Positions 1 through 10,402 of a stretch of 64,000 bases of DNA are shown piece by piece. The notes under the pieces are model-generated. The model was not told where the DNA came from. It did not search any database and saw nothing but the letters and a program-made list of their open reading frames with translations. The stretch covers positions 62,001 to 126,000 of the forward strand of contig JADNYV010000042.1 in NCBI GenBank assembly GCA_015501055.1. Direction: 5' to 3'. Each line of letters starts with the position of its first letter. The stretch's first letter is position 1. A program made the position numbers and the translations under genes. This DNA is from Mucidula mucida (Eukaryota > Basidiomycota > Agaricomycetes > Agaricales > Physalacriaceae).

Positions 1-169
1 TATTTGATGTCCAGTGAAAGATACGGCAGAATGAGCTAAGACGAGTTAGAACGATGCAGGGTAACAGAATTGCCTCACACACCTCTTCCTTTATTTTCTT
101 CCAGATGATCCTCGTCATCTCGTCGCCGTCGAGCTCAACAACGGGGCCCTTGACTGCAATTTTGTTCAT
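1..169 (-). CDS. IDP1: NADP-dependent isocitrate dehydrogenase, 5' end only
   Basis: Oxidatively decarboxylates isocitrate to 2-oxoglutarate and makes NADPH. Only about 40 codons are inside the window: exon 1 is 83..169 (ATG at 167-169), a 47-nt GT-AG intron is 36..82, and exon 2 starts at 35 and runs off the left edge. Exon 1 contains [14 protein letters not shown], the N-terminal signature of eukaryotic NADP-IDH, and exon 2 continues [12 protein letters not shown], the next block of the same family. No targeting peptide precedes the signature in this model, so the visible form looks cytosolic; an upstream alternative start for a mitochondrial form was not seen. Family assignment is firm; the compartment is inference. 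Confidence 0.9.
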   Translation of the reverse strand, partial: MNKIAVKGPVVELDGDEMTRIIWKKIKEEVCEAILLPCIVLTRLSSFCRIFHWTSN

Positions 170-737
170 GGTCGTATCTGTGCGCGGAAAAAGATTAGAG
201 ACATAGGAGCTTGCTAAACTCGAAACTGACTCGTCGCCATAAGACGTCGTCCCAGCCGATGCGAATAGCTGCATGACAGCAGGCGAGCGCTGCGAGTCGG
301 CCAAATCATGGCGGTAAGAGTCAGAGGGCGGAAATGAGGCCGAGTTTTACTAGAAGGTTGCCTGAAATTATACCCGACGACTGTTAGGGTATTTCGCAGA
401 CGTTTTCACGACAAGCTTGTAGAGGTGAAAGCGACGAGGAACAAGTTTTGATAGTCACAACTGCTTTACGGGAATAGAGCATGCTAGACAAGGTCACCGG
501 TTCACTTTGACATGCCCAGGCTTGTCTACGGAGGTGGTTCCATCACACGTTCCATCAAGGTGGTCGTACAACATCTAATTTACAACAGCTACTTGCGCAT
601 ACATGAAGCACTATAGAGAAGCAGACACCCATCGTCAGCCTAAGCAAGCTTTCCGCCCATGTCGAGGGCCGACGCATGATCATAACGTCCGCATAACCAT
701 CTCGGAATTTGATCCCGCGCACGATCACCGAAGATGC
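170..737. other. Intergenic region, IDP1 promoter side
   Basis: About 570 bases between the IDP1 start (transcribed leftwards) and the stop of the next minus-strand gene. It should hold the IDP1 promoter and the 3' UTR of the neighbour. Small open frames occur but none has family similarity or splice logic that I can support. No clear TATA box. Confidence 0.4.
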
Positions 738-2065
738 TTAAGAAGACGGCTGCTGCAGGACAAACCTCTCGCAAACATACATCTCTCCAGCTACGACCTG
801 AAAAGGTTTCCACACCCATACCTGACACCCAACTGCAAACAGCGTAGGATTTCGTACAGGAGTCGTTAATGGATTAGGATGAGACGCGAACGACAACAGC
901 AAAGTAACCAGCTTTGGTGGAGAGGATGATAACGGAAACCTATGACTATCAAACATCAGGTTGTGGCAAAGCGCGATGCCTGGTGTGGACGGGGAACTAG
1001 ACGGCGAAGGAATATGTGTTATCTCTGCAATTTGGAACCGTATTTCAGGTTTCATCTTCGATAGCGAGAGATTTCTAAGCTCAGATTCCCACAGAACAAG
1101 AGATGTCCGTGATTGAGAAAGGACTGTAGCAGCGGTTGAGCCGAAACCGTTTCTGGATGAGTATTAGTTGGACTCTAAAGGACTAGGCCGTAAAGAAACT
1201 GACCGTATATACTTGGATCCGCTTTTCTGAGGACTTTGCTCAAGACCTCTGGTCTGCTCGTGATCTTGGGTATGGTTCGCATATTGGTTGCGCAGAAATA
1301 CGCTCGCCACCTCTGAAGATCCAGCCTCTGTCGATAGGTCTGTCGCGAGAGCTACTCTAGTTGTGCTGATGGTGCGGAGACGCTTCGGTGGCGTATGCGG
1401 CGTGACGCGAGGCACCGGAACAGCTTTGAGCTTCGTAGGTGTGGCGGTCGGTGCAACAAGAACCGGAGGAGGTAGGCGTTTAAGCTTTGGAGTAGACGCC
1501 GATTTGAGTTTGACTGACGCTTTGGGGGCTCGTGTATCCGTGGACTGAGTTGAAAGGTCAAGTGGAAAGGGAGCGGGATGTCTAGGTTGAGCAGGTGTAG
1601 TTGGAAGAAAGATTGGCGGGCCGCGAGATTTGGGTTTAGACGATGATGGTGGTTTAGAAGGTGTAGATGGCTCGCCAAATTTGGCTGGGATTGGTGTAGC
1701 TGGGAAAATGGGAGGAGCCATAGGTTTAGGCTTGGATGACGAAGTTGGTTTTCCCGATGAAAAAACCGAGTCGGAGAACGCGGGTGGTCGGAAGTTTGAT
1801 GTGACCTTGGATGCCTTTGATTCATTCTGCCGTCCTCTAGAGACGGGCTTGCGGACCAAGTCATTGTCCAGAGATATATCGGGCGGCTTGTTGATTTTAG
1901 CTTTTGACGGCGGTTTAGATGGAGTCGCCATAGCAGGGCCATGTAGAAGCTCGTCCAGAACGGCGAAACCTGACGGTTTGACTGCCTTGGGAGTTGTGGA
2001 AGACTTGGCGAAACCATCGGCACCAGACAACAGACGGCGACGTTTTTAGGCCGCAATTCGTCCAT
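738..2065 (-). CDS. Hypothetical protein, Pro/Ser/Lys-rich with a conserved-looking C-terminal domain
   Basis: Two exons: 1204..2065 and 738..1152, joined over a 51-nt intron (1153..1203) with donor GTCAGT, branch-like ACTAAT and acceptor CATCCAG. About 425 residues. The first two thirds are low complexity (KPPS, SSKPKS, TPKLK repeats) and probably disordered and nuclear. The last ~140 residues look folded, with SRTSLVLWESEL near the start and VGCQVWVWKPFQVV near the end, the latter resembling an OB-fold strand; that is only an impression. I know no function. The start at 2065 (MDELRPK) is one base out of frame with the body; the break lies in the five-T run at 2043-2047, and one more T would join the frames into a basic KKRRRL stretch. 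Divergent from NOP10, 150 bp away. Confidence 0.6.
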
Positions 2066-2215
2066 ACAGCTATATGGCTTTGTTTAGCAGAAAGACAACA
2101 CAAAAGAGACTGTTCACCAGCGTCAGGTGATGGTGTAAAGGCAAGAGTGATCGAAGTTTCCCGATCAGTCAAATTTTTGCTTCAAACGACCATCTGCATT
2201 TCACCTTAGCCCAAG
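2066..2215. promoter_or_regulatory. Bidirectional promoter region
   Basis: 150 bases separate the start of the minus-strand hypothetical gene from the NOP10 ATG, so both promoters must lie here. No TATA box is evident, as usual for housekeeping genes. Inferred from gene arrangement only. Confidence 0.4.
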
Positions 2216-2506
2216 ATGCACTTGATGTACACTTTAGACGAGAACGGCAACAGAATCTACACTCTGAAGGTATGTTAACAATCGTCCTAGTCAACCGTTC
2301 TAACATGTTCTGTAGAAAGTGAATGATGTAGGCAAAATAACAAAGTCTGCCCATCCTGGTATCTAGTCCGCCGTCCTTGCCCCCCATCGCCGCTAACAGG
2401 CGCTACAGCTCGTTTCTCTCCCGACGATAAGTTTTCTCGACACCGCGTCACTATCAAAAAGCGCTACAATGTCCTGTTGACGCAACTACCCGCCAAACCC
2501 ATGTAA
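2216..2506 (+). CDS. NOP10: H/ACA ribonucleoprotein complex subunit Nop10
   Basis: Small core protein of box H/ACA snoRNPs, which guide pseudouridylation of rRNA and snRNA in the nucleolus and, in other eukaryotes, also stabilise telomerase RNA. Three exons: 2216..2269, 2316..2358 and 2409..2503 plus stop 2504-2506, separated by introns of 46 and 50 nt. The 64-residue product begins [19 protein letters not shown] and contains [20 protein letters not shown], nearly identical in pattern to yeast Nop10. It is slightly longer at the C-terminus than the yeast 58-residue protein (ends LPAKPM). Too short for simple ORF calling because of the introns. Assignment is firm. Confidence 0.96.
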
Positions 2507-3120
2507 TCTGCGTCGGATGATATTACAGCAGATGTAGAAGTTAGGCGTCCCCGACCAGCCCTTCCGCGTACATGCTTATGATGTACCAGCCGTTGTATCA
2601 TTAGGAAGTGATGTATAAAATTATCGCGGTTGACTTGGGACCATTATGTTACCAAAACCTTACGACTGGCCAATTGTTCTCCGTGTACACGGATTGTGCC
2701 GTCATCTCCACCTCCATTTCTCCCAGCATGTCGATTCTGAGGACTTCTCCGTCGATATGCCGTCTACCGAATTTCCCGATAGTCCAGCGCAGTCCGGAAA
2801 CAAAAGCAGTCGCTACTTTGGAGTTGCCTCAGCGGGTCGTCCCACCTTCGTTACATCATTTTGGCCGATTAGTTATCCTGATTTCCTGTATTGAACGTGA
2901 GGTTTCATGTTCCTCATATGAAGGTGCGTGACATGAGCCAAGCAAGGACGGCCAGTCAATCTACTGCTTCCATCGGAAGGGACTGAGACCATTTGACAGG
3001 GTGAACGCATGAATGATATTCGGATGTAACGCCCCAACGCGTCCTCCATCAAACAAGTTGAGAAGCGCGTGTCCTGAAGCCTGAAAAAGTCACTGGATCA
3101 ACTCCATCACTGCTCCCGAT
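2507..3120. other. Intergenic region, no gene seen
   Basis: About 600 bases between NOP10 and the GH47 gene, read in the same direction. Open frames at 2608-2931 lack any recognisable motif or splice support. Should hold the NOP10 terminator and the GH47 promoter. Confidence 0.4.
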
Positions 3121-3121
3121 G

Positions 3122-3128
3122 ATATAAA
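3122..3128 (+). promoter_or_regulatory. TATA box of the GH47 gene
   Basis: ATATAAA, 46 bases upstream of the ATG at 3174 but only 10 bases before the alternative ATG at 3138. The spacing supports 3174 as the translation start. Confidence 0.55.
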
Positions 3129-3173
3129 GGTCGATCCATGCCCTTGACACATCTATCCATCCTTCCTTCCACC

Positions 3174-5485
3174 ATGCGCTTGGATATCACACTCATTTCA
3201 CTCTCCACTCTTTTGCTTCTTCCCGCGTCCGCCGTGACAGTTCAGAAACCTGGCCTCGTTTTACCAGATAGCGCTGCAGCCAACAAGGATGCCGTCAAGA
3301 GTATCTTCTTGGACAGCTATGAAGCGTACAAGTGCGTGTCGCGTAGTTCAGGGTTTCAGTCCATTGGAGCTCATCGTGAACCCCGACTGAAAGGACGTAC
3401 GCTTGGGGTCACGATGATCTAACGCCCGAGAGCAAGTCCTTCTTTGATGGTCGTAATGGCTGGGGCGCGTCTATCGTGGACGCCATGAGCACGATGGTAC
3501 GTCGTTATCAATTCTCTTTTGATAAGCGCTCTCCTCATGTATTCTTCAGTATGCCATGGGCCTGGACGTGAGTATCATTGACCTCGGAAGACTATATGGA
3601 ACATGACTAAACGAAGGACAGGACCTCTTGGACGAAGCCGTCGATTTCGCCTCCAAGATAGACTTTAGTTCAAGTAAGACGGAAGATAGTGTCAGGTATG
3701 TTTTGCGCGGGAATACGCGTGACGAAACGTTCTAAGCGTGATCTTCATAGTGTCTTCGAAACGACGATCCGGTACCTTGGTGGTCTCCTCAGCGTCTACG
3801 AACTCCGTGGCGAAAAAGATGCCGCGCTATTGGAAAGGGCTCAAGACGTCGCAGACAAATTGGCATTTGCATGGGTCGAGGTAAACACGGTCCGGTTAAC
3901 TTTGACTAGTAACTCACTCTATCATTAGGACCACGACATTCCTTACGGGTTCCTTGACTTCTCTACAAACACCCCCACCGTTGATACTGTAAGCCACTTC
4001 GCTTCATGTGTAAGCATGTTCTGAGATTCTCAACAGTCAAACATTGCTGAAGCAGGATCAGTAAGTGATATCTTGCTCGGAACAAGATTGATTTCATGCT
4101 CTTTCAGCTCATTCTCGAATGGGCGACGCTCAGCAAACATACTGGCAACGACACTTACCGCGAGCTAGCAGAAAAGTCCTTCCGCCATATCGCCGAACTA
4201 CCGTCCCCACTCCCCGGTCTAGCCGCGCAGGGCATCGACCCAACGACTGGGGAGTTTGTCGGAGGTTACGTGGTAGGTCTTTGCAATAAGCCACAATAAA
4301 TCCTATCTCATTCGAAACCCATAGTCTTGGGGCGGAGGCGCTGACAGCTACTTTGAATACCTCTTGAAATATGCCCGACTCGCCGAGCTCGAGGATTCAT
4401 TTTACATCGATACATGGACAACAGCTGTCGATTCCAGCATCAAGAACCTGCTGCGCGTGGGTTGCCTTCCTTGCACTTTGAAGTTCGTTCGCTGCTAATC
4501 TATTTGCGGTAGACCTCGACTGTGGGTGACCATGTTTATACGTGCACCTACAATGGCACGGCGGAAGACCCCGCGAAGCGCTTCCGCCATTTGAGCTCCC
4601 ACCTTGCGTGTTTTCATGGCGGGAACTGGCTGTTCGGTAAGGTTTGCTTCTGCCGTCTTCTCTACGAGTATTTTACGCCTAGACAGGCGGTACCCTCCTT
4701 GGAAATGACACCATCGTGAACCACGCGCTAGACCTCATCGATGGATGCTGGAACACGTATGCTAGCACTGCGTAGGTTGCAGACCACCATGCCTTTATGA
4801 GCGTTCTGACTATGGATACTAGCACCGGAATAGGCCCGGAGTCCTTTGCATACAGCTCGACGGAAGGAAACTTCACGGGTGGGTATCACGATCGTTCTTC
4901 CCACACATAGCACTTAGTTTCCCTAGGCTTGGACGCTCCCTCCGCTGATCAACTCGCGTTCTTCGAGGAGCACGGCTTCTACATCACTACCGAGTATTAC
5001 ATCCTGCGACCCGAGGTCCTCGAGTCCAACTTTTACGCGTGGCGTATCACCGGCGATACCAAGTATCTCGACCGTGCTGCCAGTGCGGTCGAAAGTTTCC
5101 AGAAATACTTGCCTGCTAATGCAGGATACGATGGCATTTGGGACGTCAGTGATGAAAACGCAGACAGGATCGACGATATGGAAAGTTTCTGGTTCGCCGA
5201 GGTGTTGAAATATCTGTAGGCTCCTCCAGTTTCCCGTGCCACGACACAAAGCCCTGACCTTTGCCTTGAAGGTACCTCACGTTCGACGACCCGGCCAACA
5301 TGTCTCTTGATGACTTTGTCTTCAACACGGAAGCGCATCCTTTCAAGGCACCTCCCGCGAGTGATTTCTACGGCTCGGGGACACTCGTGGATAATGGAGA
5401 GTTCAAGGCCACCGCCACGGCAAAGGTGCCTGTTGTCAGTGCTATCGCGAAGCTGAATCTGGGAAGTGATACTGGAGTAGCCTAA
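3174..5485 (+). CDS. Class I alpha-1,2-mannosidase (GH47), secreted
   Basis: Inverting exo-mannosidase that trims alpha-1,2-linked mannose from N-glycans in the ER/Golgi or outside the cell. Fourteen exons: 3174..3331, 3394..3496, 3550..3567, 3622..3695, 3751..3880, 3929..3988, 4037..4060, 4108..4272, 4325..4456, 4513..4636, 4687..4771, 4823..4878, 4927..5215, 5272..5485; 543 residues, typical for the family. A cleavable signal peptide ([20 protein letters not shown]) starts at 3174. Family landmarks in order: [23 protein letters not shown] (catalytic-site Glu), HLACFHGG and LIDGCW (conserved disulfide Cys), RPEVLES (catalytic Glu), and the terminal VFNTEAHP whose Thr binds Ca2+. All key residues are present. 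Two exons are only 18 and 24 nt. Whether it is an ER/Golgi processing enzyme or a secreted one cannot be told; no N-terminal anchor is seen. Confidence 0.93.
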
Positions 5486-5828
5486 AGACACTCATTCGTT
5501 TACACATCATACACCAACTATCTGTATGCTACAAGTTGTTTTTTGAGCAGAGAACGGCGAGATTGCTCGCAAATTCGTTTCCCAAGACATGATTAACGCT
5601 GGCGCCCGGTGTCGAGTCTCGACAACTAGAAAGAGTAACAGCAGACTACCATGAGATAAAGAGTGTTATGTCTACTATAATGCGCGAGTAGGGTGTTATG
5701 ACGATGTGGTATGTCAAGATTGCGAGGGGAGAAAGCAAATGCGAAGCGAGACTGCATATGTAGTAGGGGAAAGGTTATATCTGAGAAATGGAAGTCTATA
5801 CAGGAACCCTGGCTCCAGCAGATTATGT

Positions 5829-7563
5829 TCAATACAGGTTCTGAGCTGTGACGAGTGATCTCGGGACCATGATACGGAAGTAGGCGTTGCTCGATGTTTT
5901 TCCTTCATAAACATCGTGGTCTCCAGCCAAATTCAATCTTGAGATCAAAAGATTGACTTTGTTGACTTCCTGTAACGAGCATTGGCAGAAGGAGCAGTGA
6001 AAAGTGAAGGAGACGTACCTCATCGGTGGGGACTAGCTTTTTATCCATGAACTTGCGAAGAAGGCCCATGTCAGGAGCTGCTGTAGAGCGCAACACTTCT
6101 CCTGGCCGACGAATATGACTATCAACAGAGGAGACTTCATCGGAGTCTACTAGGATGCGAGGTTTCTTGATGGTACGGGATTCCTTGGCGGTGCTGTGTT
6201 CTGGCGTGGAAGAGGCCACTCGCTTCCGCTTCAGCACTTCATTGCCAGAGTTCGTTCTCGAGGGCATTGCAGGAACCGGCGGTATTTTGGGCTAGAAATA
6301 ATCTCGTTCATAACGTGGTGGCAAGTAGAATCTATTCACTAACCTGTGTCGAAGACAACTTTCCCTTTCTCGGAATGTTTTTCGAAGGGCCATCCAACAT
6401 CTCCTGATCGAGCGCCTTCAAGGCGCTGGGACCAAACCATTCCTCCACGCGCTGCAAGAAATGCTCCGTCACAGAGGTGTACTGACCTCGGCGCAGAATG
6501 ACTGGCTCCGGTGGCTCAGTCGACGCTGGAGGAGGCACGTAGGCTTGGAGAGCAGGACCGCGCGTCGTTTTGTCATATGCGTAAGTCGCGTCTTCACCAT
6601 TTAGATACTTGTGAAGAACGCGTACGCCGGTGCTTTGGGGTCATCAAACGGCGTGGATTCCCGTACTGGTCGTGCTACGCGAAGATTGGCCTGCGGCTCG
6701 CGTGTCGGGACTGGACGTGATGCGACCACTGCTGCCGCTGCCGCTGGCTCTGGCGGTCCGGACTCGTCATCAGAAAGAAAGAGACTCTGATACGCTGTGG
6801 GTGGTGCGGCAGGAGAAGGAGGAAGAGATGCGCCAATGCCAGAATCGTTATCGTTAGCTGCGAATGCGCTGGAAAGGGCGTCAACGACACTTCCTGTGAA
6901 GGCAGCCTCATTGTGTGAGAGAAGCTGTGATTCCTCTGCGTTCGTCTTGTCTGCCGCCTCTGTCTCATTCGTGGTATCCTGGTTTGTGGAAAGGGTATCG
7001 TGGCTGAAACTCTCAGCATCATTTTCCGTTATGCCGGAATCCGAGGTGCCTTGCATATAGTCATCCCAGACAACTTCCGGGCTGATTAGTTCAAGCACAT
7101 TCTCATCAATGTGACGATGTTCGTCCTCTGTAGTCGGTGCATTTGGAGTATCCAGTGCAGACCGAACAGCAGGGCGGGAGAGTGAAGCATCTCTGGTGAC
7201 TGAGACCGCCGGAGGATTGTCTTGATCAAATAGCGCTCTTCGTACACTGGCCACGTCGCCAGAAACTGCCAAAGATTCATCTTCCACAAATGTTGGTTTA
7301 TCACCGACCGAGTCATACTCATCACTAGTGACAAGATTCAAGAAGTGTGCATTAGGCTTTGCGACTGTTGCGGGCCAGGTGTTCGTAGTGCGGGAATTAG
7401 AATTCCTTGCATTTGACGCCTGCTTTGAAGGTGTCCGTTGCGTAATCTGCCGAGGAACAATGGCACCCGAAAACTTGGATGGTGAAGTATTCGAACATGA
7501 ACGCGAATTGCCGGAAGGTTCTATGGCATCTCGGGCTGAGTTGGGTGAAGGTGTTCCCCACAT
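5829..7563 (-). CDS. Hypothetical nuclear-type protein, 5' region adjoined by transposons
   Basis: Four exons read leftwards: 6609..7563, 6344..6543, 6019..6291 and 5829..5969, about 522 residues in frame. The N-terminal two thirds are Ser/Thr/Asp/Glu-rich and probably disordered (SDDESGPPEPAAAAAV); the middle has a foldable segment (YTSVTEHFLQRVEEWFG), then a basic patch (NEVLKRKRV, RTIKKPRI) fit for nuclear import, and a C-terminal helix-like segment (MGLLRKFMDKKLVP...EEVNKVNLLISRL). Function unknown. The start at 7561-7563 (MWGTPSPNS) is my choice; the open frame goes on upstream into repeat DNA, which I take as non-coding. The 65-nt intron 6544..6608 reads like coding in another frame (KYLNGEDATYAYDK), so a one-base frame break instead of an intron is possible. 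Its original promoter has been pushed away by the gypsy insertions starting at 7724. Confidence 0.6.
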
Positions 7564-7590
7564 CGTATCTTCTTTGCCCACTGAGCGGAT

Positions 7591-7723
7591 CAGGTTGACA
7601 TCTATGGCTATGAGTACAGTGAGTGTAACTGTAGAGGAAGAAATGTTATAGATGAAGAACACATACAAGCATTGCAGATGCAACAATGTTTGAAGTGTAA
7701 TAATTGCTGTCAAGGACGGAGTC
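7591..7723. repeat. ~134-bp direct repeat, copy X1, abutting the left LTR of gypsy element 1
   Basis: Starts CAGGTTGACATCTATGG and ends GGACGGAGTC exactly at the first base of the LTR at 7724. A copy about 93% identical in the same orientation lies at 19352..19486, starting exactly after the last base of the other LTR. The geometry is that of a target-site duplication but the length is about 25 times normal. Confidence 0.85.
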
Positions 7724-8244
7724 TGTTAGCGACTGACTATAGCCACAAGACTAAACCAGGTACCACAGAGAAACCTTGAGGAAAGAAAGTGTTTGCGTTG
7801 TTGGACTATGCTAGGCCAGGTGTATAAACAAGATCGGAACTAAAGTACAATGATGCTACGCTACTGCTTATATACTAGTAAGTTGTGTTTGGGACTCCTT
7901 GTCCATACATGTTTCCGCTAGGGATGCTCCACCCCTTGACCTAGTGTTGTATGCTACTAGTCCATGAAACCATTAAATACGGGTGGTAACTGCATGTAAG
8001 TAATAATACTGAAACGACCATGTGTGCTATGAGTGTTGACGGTGTGTATACAATAGAAAGTCCATGAGGTGTCGGCATGTATGATGTCATTCGTGTGTTT
8101 GGCATGTGTCCGCATGAGTATGGCTTTGGTAATGAAAAGGAGTATGATTGGTGACAAACAGATGATGAAACAGTTTGTTGATAAGACAAGCCCAGATAAG
8201 ATATGATGAGATGTGAAAAATGTGAAAATATGGCAATCATAACA
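7724..8244 (-). repeat. 3' LTR of gypsy element 1
   Basis: 521 bp, roughly 90% identical to 18824..19351, with TGTTA/TAACA inverted termini. The divergence between the pair shows an old insertion. Confidence 0.92.
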
Positions 8245-8256
8245 TCACCCCCTCTT
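8245..8256 (-). promoter_or_regulatory. Polypurine tract of gypsy element 1
   Basis: On the minus strand AAGAGGGGGTGA lies directly before the 3' LTR (TGTTATGATT...). This is the place and composition of the plus-strand primer in LTR retrotransposons. Confidence 0.75.
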
Positions 8257-10122
8257 AGGGCGCAAGTTCCATTCTGTGCCAGAGTCGTTCCATAAGGGCT
8301 GCAGAGGGTAGCTTAACATTGAGGGTTCGGTGTTGGGTGGTGCATGGGTGGAATAAATGGGATGGAAATTGCAACATGGGAATTTGATTTGAGCAAGCAC
8401 AGGTGGCTTCGGCTTGTTCGGGTACTGTTGGTGAAAGTTGCTAATAGCTTCGTCGGCATTTTTAAGATTGCATGCCGGTTCCCATGTCTGTTGTGTGTGC
8501 CATAACCCTTCCAGTGAACCTTGCATTGGAAACCCCCACAGTACTTTCGGGAATTGACCACTTTTGCAACCTCCCATTCCGGTTTGGCTCTGTCTGGCAG
8601 GTGGTGGGCGCATGTCTCGGGACCGGGTTGTGTTGGAAATTGAGGCTCGTGATAAGGCATCAATAGGGCCTCGTTGAACATGGGATGGATGCTCTTCCAC
8701 ATGTAAGGGATCTGGAGCTTGTAAGAGCTCGTCCAACCTTCTTGATGACCTTAAACGGCCCAAAGCGTTTGTCATTAAGCTTTTTCATTGGCCGTCCGTG
8801 CTGAGATTTGTCCCTTCCAGCCATACTTTGTCGCCTTCCCTGTAGTCCACTGCCTCTGTTCTCTTCCTGTCATAGAACCGTTTCATGTCCTTCTTTGCCA
8901 TTTTTAACGTTGATACAACTTCATCCCATGTCTTCCTTATGCCGTCGGCAAACTCCTGCGCGGTTTCATTTCTTGATGCCATCTTTGGAGCGGTGCCTTT
9001 GTATGGATGCCTGCCCATGTCTACAAAAAACGGAGTTACTTTGGTCGCCAAGTGGACCCAATCATTGTAAATGAATTTGGCAGAGGGCAATCATTCATGC
9101 CAGTTGTTCTGATGATAATTAACAAATAACCATAAGAAATGTTCAATCTCTTGGCTCAACCGTTCTGTCTGCCCATTTGCCTGTGGATGATATGCCGTTG
9201 TGAAGTTCCCTTCTATGCCCAACAGCCGGTACAACTCCTTCATAAAACGCAAGTGGTATTGTAGACCTCCATTATGTATCATCTGCCGTGGCATCCCATG
9301 TATGGGAAAGATGTAATCACGGTAAATGCGGGCCATGCCTTCTGACGTCAGGGTGGTATGTGTTGGTATAATGTGTAGCCGCTTTGTGAGGTGGTCCACA
9401 AATGTGCTGATCACATTGTATCCTCCTGATTCCGGCAACTCTCCAATCATATTTGTTCCTACTACCTCCCATGGCTCACTTGGCACATCAATAGGGTGAA
9501 GGGGTGCAGCTGCGATGTGACTTTGTGGCCTGGCATTTTTGACACCCTTTTACATATTCACGAACATCTTGGCTGATTCTGGGCCACCAATAGGTGCGTG
9601 TGATCAGCTCGAGGGTCTTGTATTGTCCGGAATGCCCTGCAAGCTATGCGTCATGGTGCATTTCAATAACTCTTCTCCGCAATTCCTTGTCCTTTGGTAT
9701 GTAAATACAGTCTTTCCATATAATAAGTCCATTTTCCTTCTTTTTCCATCCTTTTTCTTTATTTTCTAATGCTTTTTGTACATATCTGTCTTTGTTTCCT
9801 TTTCTTTGTTTGATTTTGTTAAGTAATTCATCCTCCGGTGTAGCTATTGTATGTAAGGCAAATTGAATTTGTGAAATAAAAAACTCTGTTTTGAGCAAAA
9901 CAATGTTTTTGTTATCTTTTTCCCCCTTCTCAAGGCCTGTCATCTGTAACAAGGCATTAGCTTTCCCCATCGTCTTGCCTGGCTTATGAATCATTTGTAT
10001 GTCATATTCCACCAATTCTGCCACCCATGGTGCTTGCCTCTGGTTCAACTTCTGCGGCTTTTGGAAGTACTGAAGGTTTTGATGATTGGTAAAAACCTCC
10101 ACTGTCTCCGTAGCTCTTAGAA
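8257..10122 (-). pseudogene. Gypsy 1 pol 3' part: RNase H end, integrase and chromodomain, broken
   Basis: The fragment left of the copia insert. From right to left: an RNase H stretch (VFTNHQNLQYF, where TDH is expected), the integrase zinc-binding tail, the integrase core (about 9091..9486) and a C-terminal chromodomain (about 8400..8560, EVAKVVNSRKY and KVHWKGYG, then QTWEPACNLKNADEAI in another frame). In the core the first two catalytic Asp positions read Asn (GTNMIGELP, codon 9451-9453; MIHNGG, codon 9271-9273); the Glu context GQTERLSQE is kept. Frames shift at several points including inside the chromodomain. The chromodomain places the element among chromoviruses, which aim for heterochromatin. 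Confidence 0.88.
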
Positions 10123-10127
10123 GATAC
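10123..10127. repeat. Target-site duplication of the copia element, left copy
   Basis: GATAC, repeated at 15305..15309 on the other side of the copia element. A 5-bp TSD is normal for Ty1/copia integrase. Confidence 0.95.
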
Positions 10128-10392
10128 TGTTAGAAACTAGGCCAGGTGTAAATATGAGTATATTCTCAGTACGTCGTAGCGGTACTGTACCTAGGCCGGG
10201 TGTAAATATGAGTATATTCTACAGTGTATAATCAGCCCAGGTCCAGTGTGATTAGCTGCGAGCGGCTCACCTCAGTACGTCGTAGCGGTACTGAGGAAAG
10301 CCTGGCACGCGCATGTTCCTTTCATCTCGTCGCGTCGATATCTCCGTTATCTCCGCTCCTCCGGAATCTCCGTGTTGCTTTTCGCTACAACA
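10128..10392 (-). repeat. 3' LTR of the copia element
   Basis: 265 bp. Internal structure: a 30-bp unit (CTAGGCC[A/G]GGTGTAAATATG...) at 10137..10166 and again at 10191..10220, and two copies of a palindromic segment CAGTACGTCGTAGCGGTACTG-like (20 bases shown as CAGTACGTCGTAGCGGTACT) at 10167..10187 and 10270..10296. The second forms a perfect 9-bp stem CCTCAGTAC/GTACTGAGG with a 9-nt loop. Confidence 0.95.
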
Positions 10393-10402
10393 CTCCTCCT
10401 CA
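10393..10402 (-). promoter_or_regulatory. Polypurine tract of the copia element
   Basis: Minus strand reads TTGAGGAGGAG directly before the 3' LTR start TGTTGTAGCG. Position and purine content fit the plus-strand primer. Confidence 0.7.

Noticed and set aside
7564..7713. Open frame upstream of the start of the 5829-7563 gene giving an extra ~50-residue N-terminus.
   Set aside because: It is coded by repeat X1, which recurs at 19352-19486 beside the other LTR; the hydrophobic text is not plausible as the N-terminus of this disordered nuclear-type protein.
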